From Bacteriovoracaceae bacterium (lineage in GTDB: Bacteria > Bdellovibrionota > Bacteriovoracia > Bacteriovoracales > Bacteriovoracaceae), in contig CANFVK010000011.1 of assembly GCA_947450475.1 (NCBI GenBank), positions 1-34,372 on the forward strand: a stretch of DNA of 34,372 bases. Reading direction: 5' to 3'. Every line of letters begins with the position of its first letter. The first letter of the stretch is position 1. Positions 1 to 7,769 of this stretch are shown one piece after another. The position numbers were made by a program, and so were the translations under genes. The notes beneath the pieces were generated by a model, which had not been told where the DNA came from, did no database searches, and was given only the letters and a program-made list of their open reading frames with translations.

Positions 1-119
1 ATCACTTTCAACTTTTTTACAACTTGAGCTTTTAACAGCGTGACTGAATAGTTACGTCAGATATTTTTTGTTTGGGACCTTTCTCATCTTGAATCGCAGT
101 CTTTCGACTGCAAATCTTT

Positions 120-233
120 TAACTCTATTTAATTTTTAAAGAACAAACTCAAACTCAATATAAAATGCAATAAAAGCAAAAAATAAGACATGAGATGAGT
201 GGCGATATTATAGAAGCAAAAATACAACGTCAA
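120..233 (-). promoter_or_regulatory. Putative rRNA operon promoter and boxA leader
   Basis: Read on the minus strand, TTGACG (233-228) is followed by overlapping -10 candidates: TAATAT (210-205, spacer 17) and TATAAT (212-207, spacer 15). About 60 bases downstream, positions 145-131 read TGTTCTTTAAAAATT, which closely resembles the boxA antitermination element of rRNA operon leaders. A 6-bp hairpin GCAGTC-GAAA-GACTGC follows at 111-96. Positions 1-262 contain no credible open reading frame. The 16S gene itself would lie beyond position 1, so the assignment is inferred from leader structure only. A strong promoter for another structured RNA is the main alternative. Confidence 0.55.
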
Positions 234-262
234 CACTTTTTTCTTAAATAATTTTCAAAATA

Positions 263-2686
263 TTATTTAAGTCTAAATCCAGAATTGGCTGATGCGTCAA
301 TCAAAAGAAATTCTGCTTGCTTTAATAACTCCGGACTCAAAGTCGCGGACTCATCGGCAAGTGTAGCTCTCAACGTTACATTTTTAATGGAATCTTGAAC
401 ATATATATCGAGAATTTCTAATGATTGCAGCTCTTTAAGCTTAAGTTTAACCTTACCTGCGGCATTGAGTACTTCCGCCACCTGAGTATCAAGAGGCATA
501 GTGACGGTCCAGTCAAAGGTAGAAATAGGAAATTTATTTAAAGGTTTATATTTAATTTTTTCTTTTAATTTTAAATTATCAAAAAGCGAAAGATCGAAAA
601 GGCAGACTGTAGCATGACCTTTAATCTTTAGATTTCTCAAAATTAATGGGTGAACAGACATGATGATGCCTGAATTTTTTCCCATGACTCTGATATTTTT
701 ATATTCGAACGGATGGTTACCAAGCCATTCATGAGGAATGAGAGGATTTTTGAATTTGTCATTGCGATCAATAAACTCAAAAGAAAGATTCAAACTGTTA
801 AGCAGATTTTCGACAACATTTGTTAGTTCTAAAAAAGGATTGGATTCTTTTTCAAAAAAGAAAATACCTAGATGGGAAGATTCTTTGGCAAAAGAATTGA
901 TATCGTATTGATAGGAGCGGCCTAATTCAAAAAATCTAAAGCGATCACTATGCTTAACATTCAATTCAGCAACTTCAAGCAAGCTTGGCAAGAGGCTGGG
1001 TCTCATAAGTGCATGGTCAATTGATAAAGAGTTAATAAGTTTTAGATTAGAATCTAAAGGCCAAGAAATTTTTTTAAGTAATTGATCTCCTAAGAGTGGG
1101 TATGTCATAACCTCAAAAGATTTTCCTTGAAGTACCATAAAATCTCGAACTTTCCTTTGTACTTTTTGAGTATCAGAAAGTTTTACAGGCGAAATGGTGT
1201 CAAGAGGAGAAAGTGCAATGATATTGTCATAACCGATAATACGACCAATTTCCTCAAACAAGTCGGCCTCTTGCTGAATGTCTTTAGTAGAACGATATGT
1301 TGGAATCGTAACAGATAATGAATTATTTGAAACAATAGTTTTAAAATCAAGTGAATTAAAAATACTAAGAATTTTATCCTCACTTAGAGTTAAACCTAAA
1401 ACTGAATTTATTTTGTTAAATGAAGTATTAATTATCAATGGTTCAACAGTAGAAAGATCAAAGCCTGTATACTCAGCCTTGCCTACGACTCTAGCTTCTG
1501 GACAAATTTCAAGAATCAACTCAAGTGTTCTAAGCAAAGACCTTTCAATTAAACAACTATCTAAAGTTTTTTCGAAACGCTGAGAAGAATCGGTTCTCAA
1601 GCCTAACCGAGTTGACGTTTTGCGAACCATGGAAGAATTCCAGTTGGCGACCTCAATAAAAATATTTTTTGTATGGCTCGAGACGCCTGAGCTGAGCCCT
1701 CCCATGATACCTGCTAAAACCAGTGTTCCATTTTGATCAGCAATTACAGTATCACCTGGAGATAAATCTCGATCAACTTCATCTAAAGTCTTAAATTTTT
1801 CATGAACATCTAAAGTTTTTATAAATATGTGGTCACCTGAAATCAAATCGCGATCAAAAATATGAAGGGGTATTCCAAGTTCAAGCATAACGTAGTTGGA
1901 AATATCAACAATGTTATTGATTGACCTTAATCCACAACTGATCAATCTGCGTTGTATCCAATCAGGTGAAGGTTTTACCGAAATATTATTAATTGATAAA
2001 CCAAAATAAGATAAGCCGGCGCTGATACCTTTGAACACTGGACGCAAAGGTGAAACTTCGGAAGAATAATTGTTTTTTAATTTATTTTGCCATTCATAAT
2101 TAAATCGATCACAAAGAGGAATTTCATACATAGCTGAAAATTCTCTGGCCATACCGAAATGCCCCCACAAATCTGGTCGATGAGTAAGTGATTTATTATC
2201 GATATCAAAAATTAAATCTTTTTTTAGTTTAAATAAACTTAGCATCGTTATCCCAATAGGAGCTTCTTGGGGCAATTCCATGATCCCTTCGGAATGATCT
2301 TTAAATCCCAGTTCTTCTTCAGAGCAAAGCATACCTTCTGACAAAACACCTCTAATTTTTTTTGCCTCTAAAATTAAACCACTCGGCAACTTCACCCCCA
2401 AAGGGGCAAAGGGAATCTTAATTCCCACCTTAACATTATTTGCACCACAGACTACCTTTCTAATATCTGTTTCAGAAATCTTAAAAGTTACCAAATTTAA
2501 TTTATCTGCTTCAGGATGTTTTTCAAAAGATAAAACTTCGGCTACAACTATTTTCTCAAGATGATCATGAATCACTGTAACACTTTCTACTTCTGCGGTT
2601 GAAAGTGTAAACTTTGAATAAATATCTTTTTCAGGCAAGTTCGGCACTTGCGTAAATTCTCTAATCCAATCAATAGAAATAAGCAT
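263..2686 (-). CDS. pheT: Phenylalanine--tRNA ligase beta subunit
   Basis: This is the beta subunit of the cytoplasmic alpha2-beta2 phenylalanyl-tRNA synthetase, which charges tRNA-Phe. At 807 residues it is the usual full length (E. coli about 795). The N-terminal tRNA-binding (EMAP-like) domain is visible at about residues 40-150, with VVAEVLSFEKHPEADKL and CGANNVKVG. The B3/B4 editing region and the B5 region follow. The C-terminal FDX-ACB anticodon-binding domain begins near residue 715 with KFPISTFDWTVTMP. The ATG has an AGGA Shine-Dalgarno 8 bases upstream, placed just after the pheS stop. The 14-base gap to pheS indicates co-transcription. A 9-bp AT-only palindrome (244-270) overlaps the stop codon but lacks a U-tract, so it is not a convincing terminator. 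Identity is secure. Confidence 0.97.
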   Translation of the reverse strand: MLISIDWIREFTQVPNLPEKDIYSKFTLSTAEVESVTVIHDHLEKIVVAEVLSFEKHPEADKLNLVTFKISETDIRKVVCGANNVKVGIKIPFAPLGVKLPSGLILEAKKIRGVLSEGMLCSEEELGFKDHSEGIMELPQEAPIGITMLSLFKLKKDLIFDIDNKSLTHRPDLWGHFGMAREFSAMYEIPLCDRFNYEWQNKLKNNYSSEVSPLRPVFKGISAGLSYFGLSINNISVKPSPDWIQRRLISCGLRSINNIVDISNYVMLELGIPLHIFDRDLISGDHIFIKTLDVHEKFKTLDEVDRDLSPGDTVIADQNGTLVLAGIMGGLSSGVSSHTKNIFIEVANWNSSMVRKTSTRLGLRTDSSQRFEKTLDSCLIERSLLRTLELILEICPEARVVGKAEYTGFDLSTVEPLIINTSFNKINSVLGLTLSEDKILSIFNSLDFKTIVSNNSLSVTIPTYRSTKDIQQEADLFEEIGRIIGYDNIIALSPLDTISPVKLSDTQKVQRKVRDFMVLQGKSFEVMTYPLLGDQLLKKISWPLDSNLKLINSLSIDHALMRPSLLPSLLEVAELNVKHSDRFRFFELGRSYQYDINSFAKESSHLGIFFFEKESNPFLELTNVVENLLNSLNLSFEFIDRNDKFKNPLIPHEWLGNHPFEYKNIRVMGKNSGIIMSVHPLILRNLKIKGHATVCLFDLSLFDNLKLKEKIKYKPLNKFPISTFDWTVTMPLDTQVAEVLNAAGKVKLKLKELQSLEILDIYVQDSIKNVTLRATLADESATLSPELLKQAEFLLIDASANSGFRLK

Positions 2687-2700
2687 AATATTTTTCCTAA

Positions 2701-3780
2701 TTAATACAATTTAAATTGAGAATTAAATCTCAGGTCCCCACTCTGCAGGTGACGAATGTCATCGATCCCATACTTCATCATAACAAGCCGATCCAAGCCT
2801 AATCCGAATGCAAACCCATTAAATTCTTTTGGGTCTATACCGCCTGATTTCAAAACATTTGGATGAACCATTCCACAAGGTAGTAATTCCAACCAACCAA
2901 TGTGTTTGCAAACAGAACAACCACGTCCTTCACAAATTAAACAACGAATATCAAGCTCAAAACCAGGCTCAACAAATGGAAAAAAACCTGGACGTAATCG
3001 AACTTCTACGTCTTTTTTAAAAATTTCTCTTAGAATAGTTTTCATAAAATAAATCAAATTAGAAACAGAGATATCTTTACCAACCATCATTCCCTCAAGT
3101 TGAGTAAATACCATTTCATGGGAAGCATCTGTTCTTTCACAACGAAATACGACTCCAGGAGCGATGAAGCGAAATGGAGGCTTACGTGACAACATTCCTC
3201 TAACTTGAATGGTGCTCGTGTGAGTTCTTAAAAGACGCTTTTTACCACCACCATCTACATCGAGTTGAGAATTAGGATCATGAAACCAGAAAGTGTCCTG
3301 CATATCTCTTGCGGGATGATCCTTCGGAATGTTTAATGCTTCAAAATTGTGAAATTCATCTTCAATATGTGGACCATCTAAAATATCAAATCCCATTGAT
3401 AAAAAAATATCTTCAATTTCTTGCTGAATAATAGTTCGAGGATGATACCCACCATGCTTTAAGACCTTAACTTGCACTCGCTCAGTCAGTGTTGTATCTA
3501 TACGATCATGAGAAAGTTTTTCGTTAATTTCATCTACTTCAAGTTTGTTTAAAAAAAGAGAAGTTTTCTCTTGGATAAAATCTTTCAGTTCATTAACTTT
3601 AGGCCCAAAAGACTTCCTTTCCTCTGGATCCATGTCTTTTAAAGACTTAAGCAACCCAGAAACAATTCCATTCTTACCAATAAAATCAGATTTTAAATTA
3701 AGTACGTCCGCTTCTTTGGAAAGCATAAAAAGCTTTTCCAAAAACGATTCTCTGATTTCTTCTAAGTTTGTGATAGACAT
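2701..3780 (-). CDS. pheS: Phenylalanine--tRNA ligase alpha subunit
   Basis: This is the catalytic alpha subunit of phenylalanyl-tRNA synthetase (class II), partner of the pheT product. An N-terminal coiled-coil region of about 90 residues precedes the core. Motif 1 lies around GGYHPRTIIQQEIEDIFLSMG. Motif 2 includes FRFIAPGVVFRCERTDASHE and motif 3 FAFGLGLDRLVMMKYGI. A CxxC-x5-CxxC cluster (CLICEGRGCSVC) precedes GWLELLPCGMVHPNVL; many bacterial PheS proteins carry such a cysteine-rich insert, whereas E. coli PheS lacks it. The length of 359 is normal. The ATG has GAAGGG 6 bases upstream. The gene is first in a pheS-pheT pair and lies about 75 bases downstream of an intrinsic terminator that ends a structured RNA, so read-through control is possible but unproven. 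Confidence 0.97.
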   Translation of the reverse strand: MSITNLEEIRESFLEKLFMLSKEADVLNLKSDFIGKNGIVSGLLKSLKDMDPEERKSFGPKVNELKDFIQEKTSLFLNKLEVDEINEKLSHDRIDTTLTERVQVKVLKHGGYHPRTIIQQEIEDIFLSMGFDILDGPHIEDEFHNFEALNIPKDHPARDMQDTFWFHDPNSQLDVDGGGKKRLLRTHTSTIQVRGMLSRKPPFRFIAPGVVFRCERTDASHEMVFTQLEGMMVGKDISVSNLIYFMKTILREIFKKDVEVRLRPGFFPFVEPGFELDIRCLICEGRGCSVCKHIGWLELLPCGMVHPNVLKSGGIDPKEFNGFAFGLGLDRLVMMKYGIDDIRHLQSGDLRFNSQFKLY

Positions 3781-3853
3781 GAAAAACCCTTCTAAAAGTG
3801 AATTGAATGGTGGAGTTTTTCATGCCATAAATATTTTGGCAAGGCAAAGAATT

Positions 3854-3886
3854 AAAAAAGAAAGGACAGCTCTTAAGTCTGTCCTT
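3854..3886 (-). terminator. Intrinsic terminator upstream of pheS
   Basis: On the minus strand, AAGGACAG (3886-3879) and CTGTCCTT (3869-3862) form an 8-bp stem with a 9-base loop. TTC and then six T (3859-3854) follow. It lies between the structured RNA candidate and pheS, so it either ends that RNA or acts as an attenuator for pheST. Confidence 0.75.
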
Positions 3887-4277
3887 CCAAAATTATTGAA
3901 TTTTAAAAATATAAATTTGATTAGATCAATTTTGTGAGTGCTTAAAAGTAAGCCTCTAAACCTTAATTGTCCAAGTCCTCCTGAGGTTCTTGAACATCAT
4001 GTAAATGTAGGGAAAGTTATCTAGTAATAAGCAAAAAGAAACGTTACGGTCCCAATTAATCCTCCCAAAGACTTACACCTTCTTTCAATATATATGCTCA
4101 CCACACATACATCGACCCGCTCACGTCCTGCAAAGAAGATAGTCTTTTCCGTTTCGGCAACCTGAAAAACCATATGCAAGAAAGCGCACTAAGGTCTCAA
4201 GCTTTGCTCCGATCACCTTTCGAAGATCGTCACCATTTCGACGGGTTTTATGCCTAGAGACTCATAATCACTCAGGC
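3854..4277 (-). ncRNA. Large structured non-coding RNA candidate of unknown class
   Basis: This gene-free stretch has a promoter at one end and a terminator at the other, both on the minus strand. The predicted 5' end pairs with a segment about 300 bases later. GAGTG (4273-4269) pairs with CACTC (3940-3936), TTA (4267-4265) with TAA (3944-3942), GAGT (4263-4260) with ACTT (3949-3946, one G-U), and CTCTA (4259-4255) with TAGAG (3958-3954). That makes 17 bp with two mismatches and one bulge. Inside are CGAUC/GAUCG, a long arm joining GUGUAA and GGGAGG to UUUCCC and UUACAU, and a 3' hairpin GUUCAAG/CUUGGAC. G+C is raised: 29 of 60 bases in 4201-4260, against 20 of 60 in 3781-3840. I do not find the hallmark sequences of RNase P RNA, tmRNA or SRP RNA. 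It may be a free RNA or a pheST leader. Confidence 0.6.
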
Positions 4278-4283
4278 AAATTG

Positions 4284-4312
4284 AGAATAACGCAACACGC
4301 AAAAACAGTCAA
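4284..4312 (-). promoter_or_regulatory. Sigma70-type promoter of the structured RNA
   Basis: On the minus strand, TTGACT (4312-4307) and TATTCT (4289-4284) are separated by exactly 17 bases. Transcription would start near 4277, immediately before the 5' strand of the long closing helix. The -35 box overlaps the stop codon of the upstream DUF4416 gene. Confidence 0.65.
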
Positions 4313-4851
4313 GTATTATTTTCATTAATTTTTCGGAGAATGAAAGCTCTAATAAAATTAAAGAAATTAATAAATTCGGGATTGGAATAGTCTGGATACG
4401 TCCAAGGAAAAGTCTTGAAAGTCTTATCCTCAAAAAAAAGGGTCAAATCAGCAAAAATTCCATGATCTAAATAGACTCTATGAGAAAAATTCTTGCCCGT
4501 TGCCAAAATAACATTTTCGAGAGAAATAAAACCAATGTCTAAATTAAGCACCCTAGTTTGGTTCAAAGATGAAAAATTTTTCTCTAAGCGATCGGCCCAT
4601 ACTTTTGCCCAAGTTAAAGCAGTTCTTGGCCTTAAAGACATTGAAACTAATAGGAATCTTTTAAGGTCAGCAACATTGCCCATTTCTTTAGAATAAAAAT
4701 TAGCCATTGGGAAAAATGAGTGATGAAACTCTATAGAATCAGTTAAATAATTATTTAATTTAGAACGTAATTCAACTTCAGATATTAATTTATCATTGAA
4801 TAGAATACTACCGAAAATAAGTCCCTCGGTCGGAATAGATAAATCGCTCAT
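4309..4851 (-). CDS. DUF4416 family protein
   Basis: This 180-residue protein of unknown function matches my recollection of the DUF4416 family. The recognisable features are GLIFGSILFNDKLI near the start, FFPMANFYSKEMG at about 46-58, and the C-terminal block RVLNLDIGFISLENVILATG, NFSHRVYLDHGIFADLTL and FPWTYPDYSNPEFINFF. No catalytic motif, signal peptide or membrane segment is evident. It starts one base after the TAG stop of the heptose kinase gene, so translation is probably coupled. It is the last gene of a minus-strand run that includes a heptosyltransferase-like gene, which hints at an envelope link, but no role is known to me. Its stop codon overlaps the -35 box of the downstream RNA promoter. 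Confidence 0.8.
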   Translation of the reverse strand: MSDLSIPTEGLIFGSILFNDKLISEVELRSKLNNYLTDSIEFHHSFFPMANFYSKEMGNVADLKRFLLVSMSLRPRTALTWAKVWADRLEKNFSSLNQTRVLNLDIGFISLENVILATGKNFSHRVYLDHGIFADLTLFFEDKTFKTFPWTYPDYSNPEFINFFNFIRAFILRKINENNT

Positions 4852-4852
4852 A

Positions 4853-5878
4853 CTATAAATGCTTTATTTTTTTTAACAAATTCTCATAGAATAAATTGAG
4901 CTCATCTAAGTTTACAGTCGCAGTACCTTTTTTACCAACAACTACACCTGAAGCACAATTACCAATCCAAGCTGCTTCTTCTAGAGAGGCTCCAGAAATC
5001 AGAGCTGAAGTTAAAACACTTATAGCAGTATCTCCTGCACCAGAAACATCAAAAACCTCATTGGCGACAGTTGGAATAATCTTAAGAACATTAGAAGAGG
5101 TAGAATCTAATAATGCCATACCCTCTGATCCAAGAGTGATTACAAGCATTTGAAGTTCCAATTTATCAATGAGAATTTGAGCCATTTTTTCAATATTATT
5201 TTCTTTATAACCAAGAAATGAACACATCACTTTAGCTTCAGATAAATTGGGCTTAAGCAAAGTAGCACCTTTGTAAAATAATGGATTCGTTGATCTTCCA
5301 GGGTCAACCGCTACGAGCTTGCCTTGTTCTTTGAAAGTTAGAATGAGAGAAGAAATTAACTGCTGAGTCAGGGTTCCTTTTGAATAATCCTCTAGAATTA
5401 GTGCTTTATGATTTTTAGCAAATTCAGAAACTCTAGTTAATAATTTTAACTCAGTTTCACTATCTATTTCGTTAGAAGACTCGTAATCGATTCTACATAT
5501 CTGTTGGGTGTTGGTAATAACCCTTTCCTTAAAAATAGTCGGACGAGTTGATGAACGTACTATTCCCCATGTTTTTAATTTTTCATCCTCTAAGAGAGAA
5601 TCAAAAATATTTGCATTTAAATCCTCTCCGACAACTCCACACAAAGTTGAGCGTACGCCAAGGGTATTTAAATTATGAGATATATTAGCTGCTAGTCCTA
5701 GTTTCAACCACTCTTTAGTAACCTCGAGAACTGGAACGGGAGCTTCGGGTGAAATCCGTTTAACTTCTCCAAAAGTATATTTATCAATGCCAACATCGCC
5801 AACCACAACAATCTGATCAATGTCTTTAAACCTTGATAGAATTTCGTTAAATCGAAATTTAGAAATAATATCTTCCAT
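4853..5878 (-). CDS. hldA: D-glycero-beta-D-manno-heptose-7-phosphate kinase (PfkB family)
   Basis: This predicted kinase phosphorylates heptose-7-phosphate at C1 in the ADP-heptose pathway for LPS inner core. The N-terminal block GDVGIDKYTFGEVKRISPEA and the next residues PVPVLEV are characteristic of the HldE/RfaE1 kinase domain. Further matches are TNTQQICRIDYE, LEDYSKGTL, a KGATLLKPNLSEAK block, and the PfkB signature DVSGAGDT near residue 278. The protein ends at about 341 residues, so the C-terminal nucleotidyltransferase domain of E. coli HldE is absent and must be encoded elsewhere if the pathway is complete. I place the start at the ATG at 5878, with AAGGA 8 bases upstream; an in-frame TTG at 5884 sits too close to that site. 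A GT9 gene precedes it by 11 bases. Another sugar kinase specificity is possible. Confidence 0.82.
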   Translation of the reverse strand: MEDIISKFRFNEILSRFKDIDQIVVVGDVGIDKYTFGEVKRISPEAPVPVLEVTKEWLKLGLAANISHNLNTLGVRSTLCGVVGEDLNANIFDSLLEDEKLKTWGIVRSSTRPTIFKERVITNTQQICRIDYESSNEIDSETELKLLTRVSEFAKNHKALILEDYSKGTLTQQLISSLILTFKEQGKLVAVDPGRSTNPLFYKGATLLKPNLSEAKVMCSFLGYKENNIEKMAQILIDKLELQMLVITLGSEGMALLDSTSSNVLKIIPTVANEVFDVSGAGDTAISVLTSALISGASLEEAAWIGNCASGVVVGKKGTATVNLDELNLFYENLLKKIKHL

Positions 5879-5889
5879 AATCAATATCC

Positions 5890-6984
5890 TTACAATTCCA
5901 TAAAAATTAATGCCTGCTTAAAAACATCTTCTACTTCAATCTTTCCCATGCATTCAAAATAGGGACACTCTTTAAGGGAGCATTTAGAAACTTCACCGCA
6001 AATAACATCTGGAACTAAAACTTTTAACTTCTCTTTGTTCTTAGAGACAGGTCCCCATCTTAAAGAAGATTGATCTTTAATCGGAGAATATATTGTAACA
6101 ACAGGAACACCTAAGATAGAAGCAATATGAGTAGTACCCGTACTAGGGCCTACAAAAAGAATAGTATTTTTTAAAATCGACATATAATGTCTAAGCCCTA
6201 GTTTTTCTCCGTTAAAATAGTAAATTCTACGCTTTAAAAATTCATTTTCCTTACGATTTAAGATCTCTTTTAAACCTTGAAGAAATGTATTATCTGATGG
6301 CGTGTGGGAAATAATAAATAGATATTTCTCTGGAAACTTTTGTTCAAACTTCAGGACAAGCCTTGCATAATTACGCGAAGACCAATTTAAAGCGCCCCCA
6401 CTTAAGCCAGGATGAATAAAAATCATTTTTCGATCAGGCTCTATGCCAGAAGAAATTAAATCCTTTTTGAAAGAATGAAAATTTGAATCAATTTCATGAG
6501 ATGATAAATTTATTTCAGGGGAATAATGTACACGATCTTTAAAATCATATTGGATATCTAATGGCGAAAGTAGATTTAAATTGTACTCCATTTCATGCAT
6601 TGTCACCATAGATCTTTTTTGTCTTATTCCCTTATTAAGAAATAAATAAGTATGCCATCGAGATTTTATCCCTCCCCGAAAACGAACACCAGAAAGCCAT
6701 GAAATAAAATTGGGAAGATATCCACCACCAACGTAAAAATAATGAGTTGGTTTTACATCTCTAAAAATATAAAAAATCTCTTTAATCTTAGAATAGAAAC
6801 GAGCTGATCGATTATAAATTTTGAGTTCGTCAATAAAAGGATTTGATTTTAGAACATCGACACTTTTTTCAGTAATTAAGAATATAACCTTAGCATCTGG
6901 GTATTTCTCTTTAATCATTTTAGCCATGGGGGAAGCAAGAATAGAATCGCCAATGGCTTCTGTCCGGTTAATTAAAATTATCAT
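5890..6984 (-). CDS. Glycosyltransferase family 9, heptosyltransferase-like
   Basis: This 364-residue protein resembles ADP-heptose:LPS heptosyltransferases (WaaC/WaaF/RfaF type), which add heptose to the lipid A core at the cytoplasmic face of the inner membrane. The N-terminus MIILINRTEAIGDSILASPM is the family's acceptor-side opening. FIHPGLSGGALNWSSRNYA lies at about 190-210. The donor-site block GPSTGTTHIASILGVPVVTI and YSP lies near 280-305. A C-terminal cysteine group (CGEVSKCSLKECPYFEC) is also present. Its ATG overlaps the cmk stop as ATGA, and the heptose kinase gene follows directly, supporting a joint role in core LPS synthesis. The exact sugar and acceptor cannot be read from sequence. 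Confidence 0.85.
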   Translation of the reverse strand: MIILINRTEAIGDSILASPMAKMIKEKYPDAKVIFLITEKSVDVLKSNPFIDELKIYNRSARFYSKIKEIFYIFRDVKPTHYFYVGGGYLPNFISWLSGVRFRGGIKSRWHTYLFLNKGIRQKRSMVTMHEMEYNLNLLSPLDIQYDFKDRVHYSPEINLSSHEIDSNFHSFKKDLISSGIEPDRKMIFIHPGLSGGALNWSSRNYARLVLKFEQKFPEKYLFIISHTPSDNTFLQGLKEILNRKENEFLKRRIYYFNGEKLGLRHYMSILKNTILFVGPSTGTTHIASILGVPVVTIYSPIKDQSSLRWGPVSKNKEKLKVLVPDVICGEVSKCSLKECPYFECMGKIEVEDVFKQALIFMEL

Positions 6985-7688
6985 AATTTAAAACCAAGAT
7001 GGGATGCACGAAACTTAACTTCATTTGATAAAATCTTAATAATATCTTGCATAGTCATTTCAGATGTATCTAACAACATTGCATCATCAGCTTTTTTCAA
7101 AGGAGCGAAAGCTCTATTCGTATCAGTATCATCACGTTTTTTTACATCCTTTATGATCTGATCTATTGAAAAGCTATCATCTCCACTATCTTGCAATTGT
7201 TTCAACCTACGACTGGCCCTGATATCAGCAGAAGCTGTGATAAAAAATTTGCAAAATGAATCAGGAAAAACAACTGTTCCGATATCTCTGCCTTCCATTA
7301 CACAGACCTTATTTTTTGCCAACAGACGCTGAAAATCTAGAAGAAATTTTCGAACTGAAGGAAGTTGAGAAATAATTGATGCTAGCTTTGAAACTTGATG
7401 TTCACGAATTTTCTCAGTTAAATCGATTCCATTAATTTTGATCAACACTCGATCACTTATTCCATATTCAATATTCAATGAATTCAAAAAATTTGAAAGA
7501 GTCTCGCCTTCAACTAATTCAATTTTTTGTTCCGAAGCAACAAAAGCGAGAGCACGAAACATCGCACCTGTATCAATATACAGGACTCCGAGCTCGCGCG
7601 CCAAATCCTTAGCTATTGTAGATTTGCCAGAACCCGAGGGTCCATCAATTGCTATAACTTTGGCATAAGTTTGTTCGGAAACTGACAT
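6981..7688 (-). CDS. cmk: Cytidylate kinase
   Basis: This enzyme phosphorylates CMP and dCMP to the diphosphates using ATP in pyrimidine salvage. The P-loop GPSGSGKST is at residues 16-24, followed by the CMP-site motif YIDTGAMFRALA. Further conserved blocks are VMEGRDIGTVVFPDS (about 130-145), the lid region SADIRASRRLKQL, and KRDDTDTNRAFAPLKKADDA near 190-205. At 235 residues it is normal length. The ATG at 7688 has only a weak GGAT upstream. It overlaps the GT9 gene by four bases. The 81-base gap to the preceding lytic transglycosylase gene contains no obvious terminator, so the two may share a transcript. Confidence 0.95.
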   Translation of the reverse strand: MSVSEQTYAKVIAIDGPSGSGKSTIAKDLARELGVLYIDTGAMFRALAFVASEQKIELVEGETLSNFLNSLNIEYGISDRVLIKINGIDLTEKIREHQVSKLASIISQLPSVRKFLLDFQRLLAKNKVCVMEGRDIGTVVFPDSFCKFFITASADIRASRRLKQLQDSGDDSFSIDQIIKDVKKRDDTDTNRAFAPLKKADDAMLLDTSEMTMQDIIKILSNEVKFRASHLGFKL

Positions 7689-7769
7689 TAGGTGAATCCA
7701 AAAAATTAATACTCATTAAAATTATCATTAATGATTCCTAAAAAAATTCGCAATGTATAGAGAGTAAGC

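Noticed and set aside
244..270. A 9-bp AT-only palindrome overlapping the pheT stop.
   Set aside because: No G-C pairs and no U-tract on either side, so not a convincing terminator.
3545..3937. Plus-strand reading frame of 130 codons over the start of pheS.
   Set aside because: Antisense shadow of pheS and of the terminator region with no family features.
4021..4173. A 50-codon minus-strand reading frame inside the structured RNA, containing several Phe codons and ending FLFAYY.
   Set aside because: No ribosome site before its ATG, it overlaps paired RNA segments, and its stop lies too far from the terminator for a pheM-like attenuation peptide. Not excluded entirely.
4236..4245. Plus-strand TTTCGACGGG resembling the 5' motif of tmRNA.
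   Set aside because: No tag reading frame, no tRNA-like 3' end and no suitable partner sequence on the plus strand; the promoter and terminator evidence is on the minus strand.
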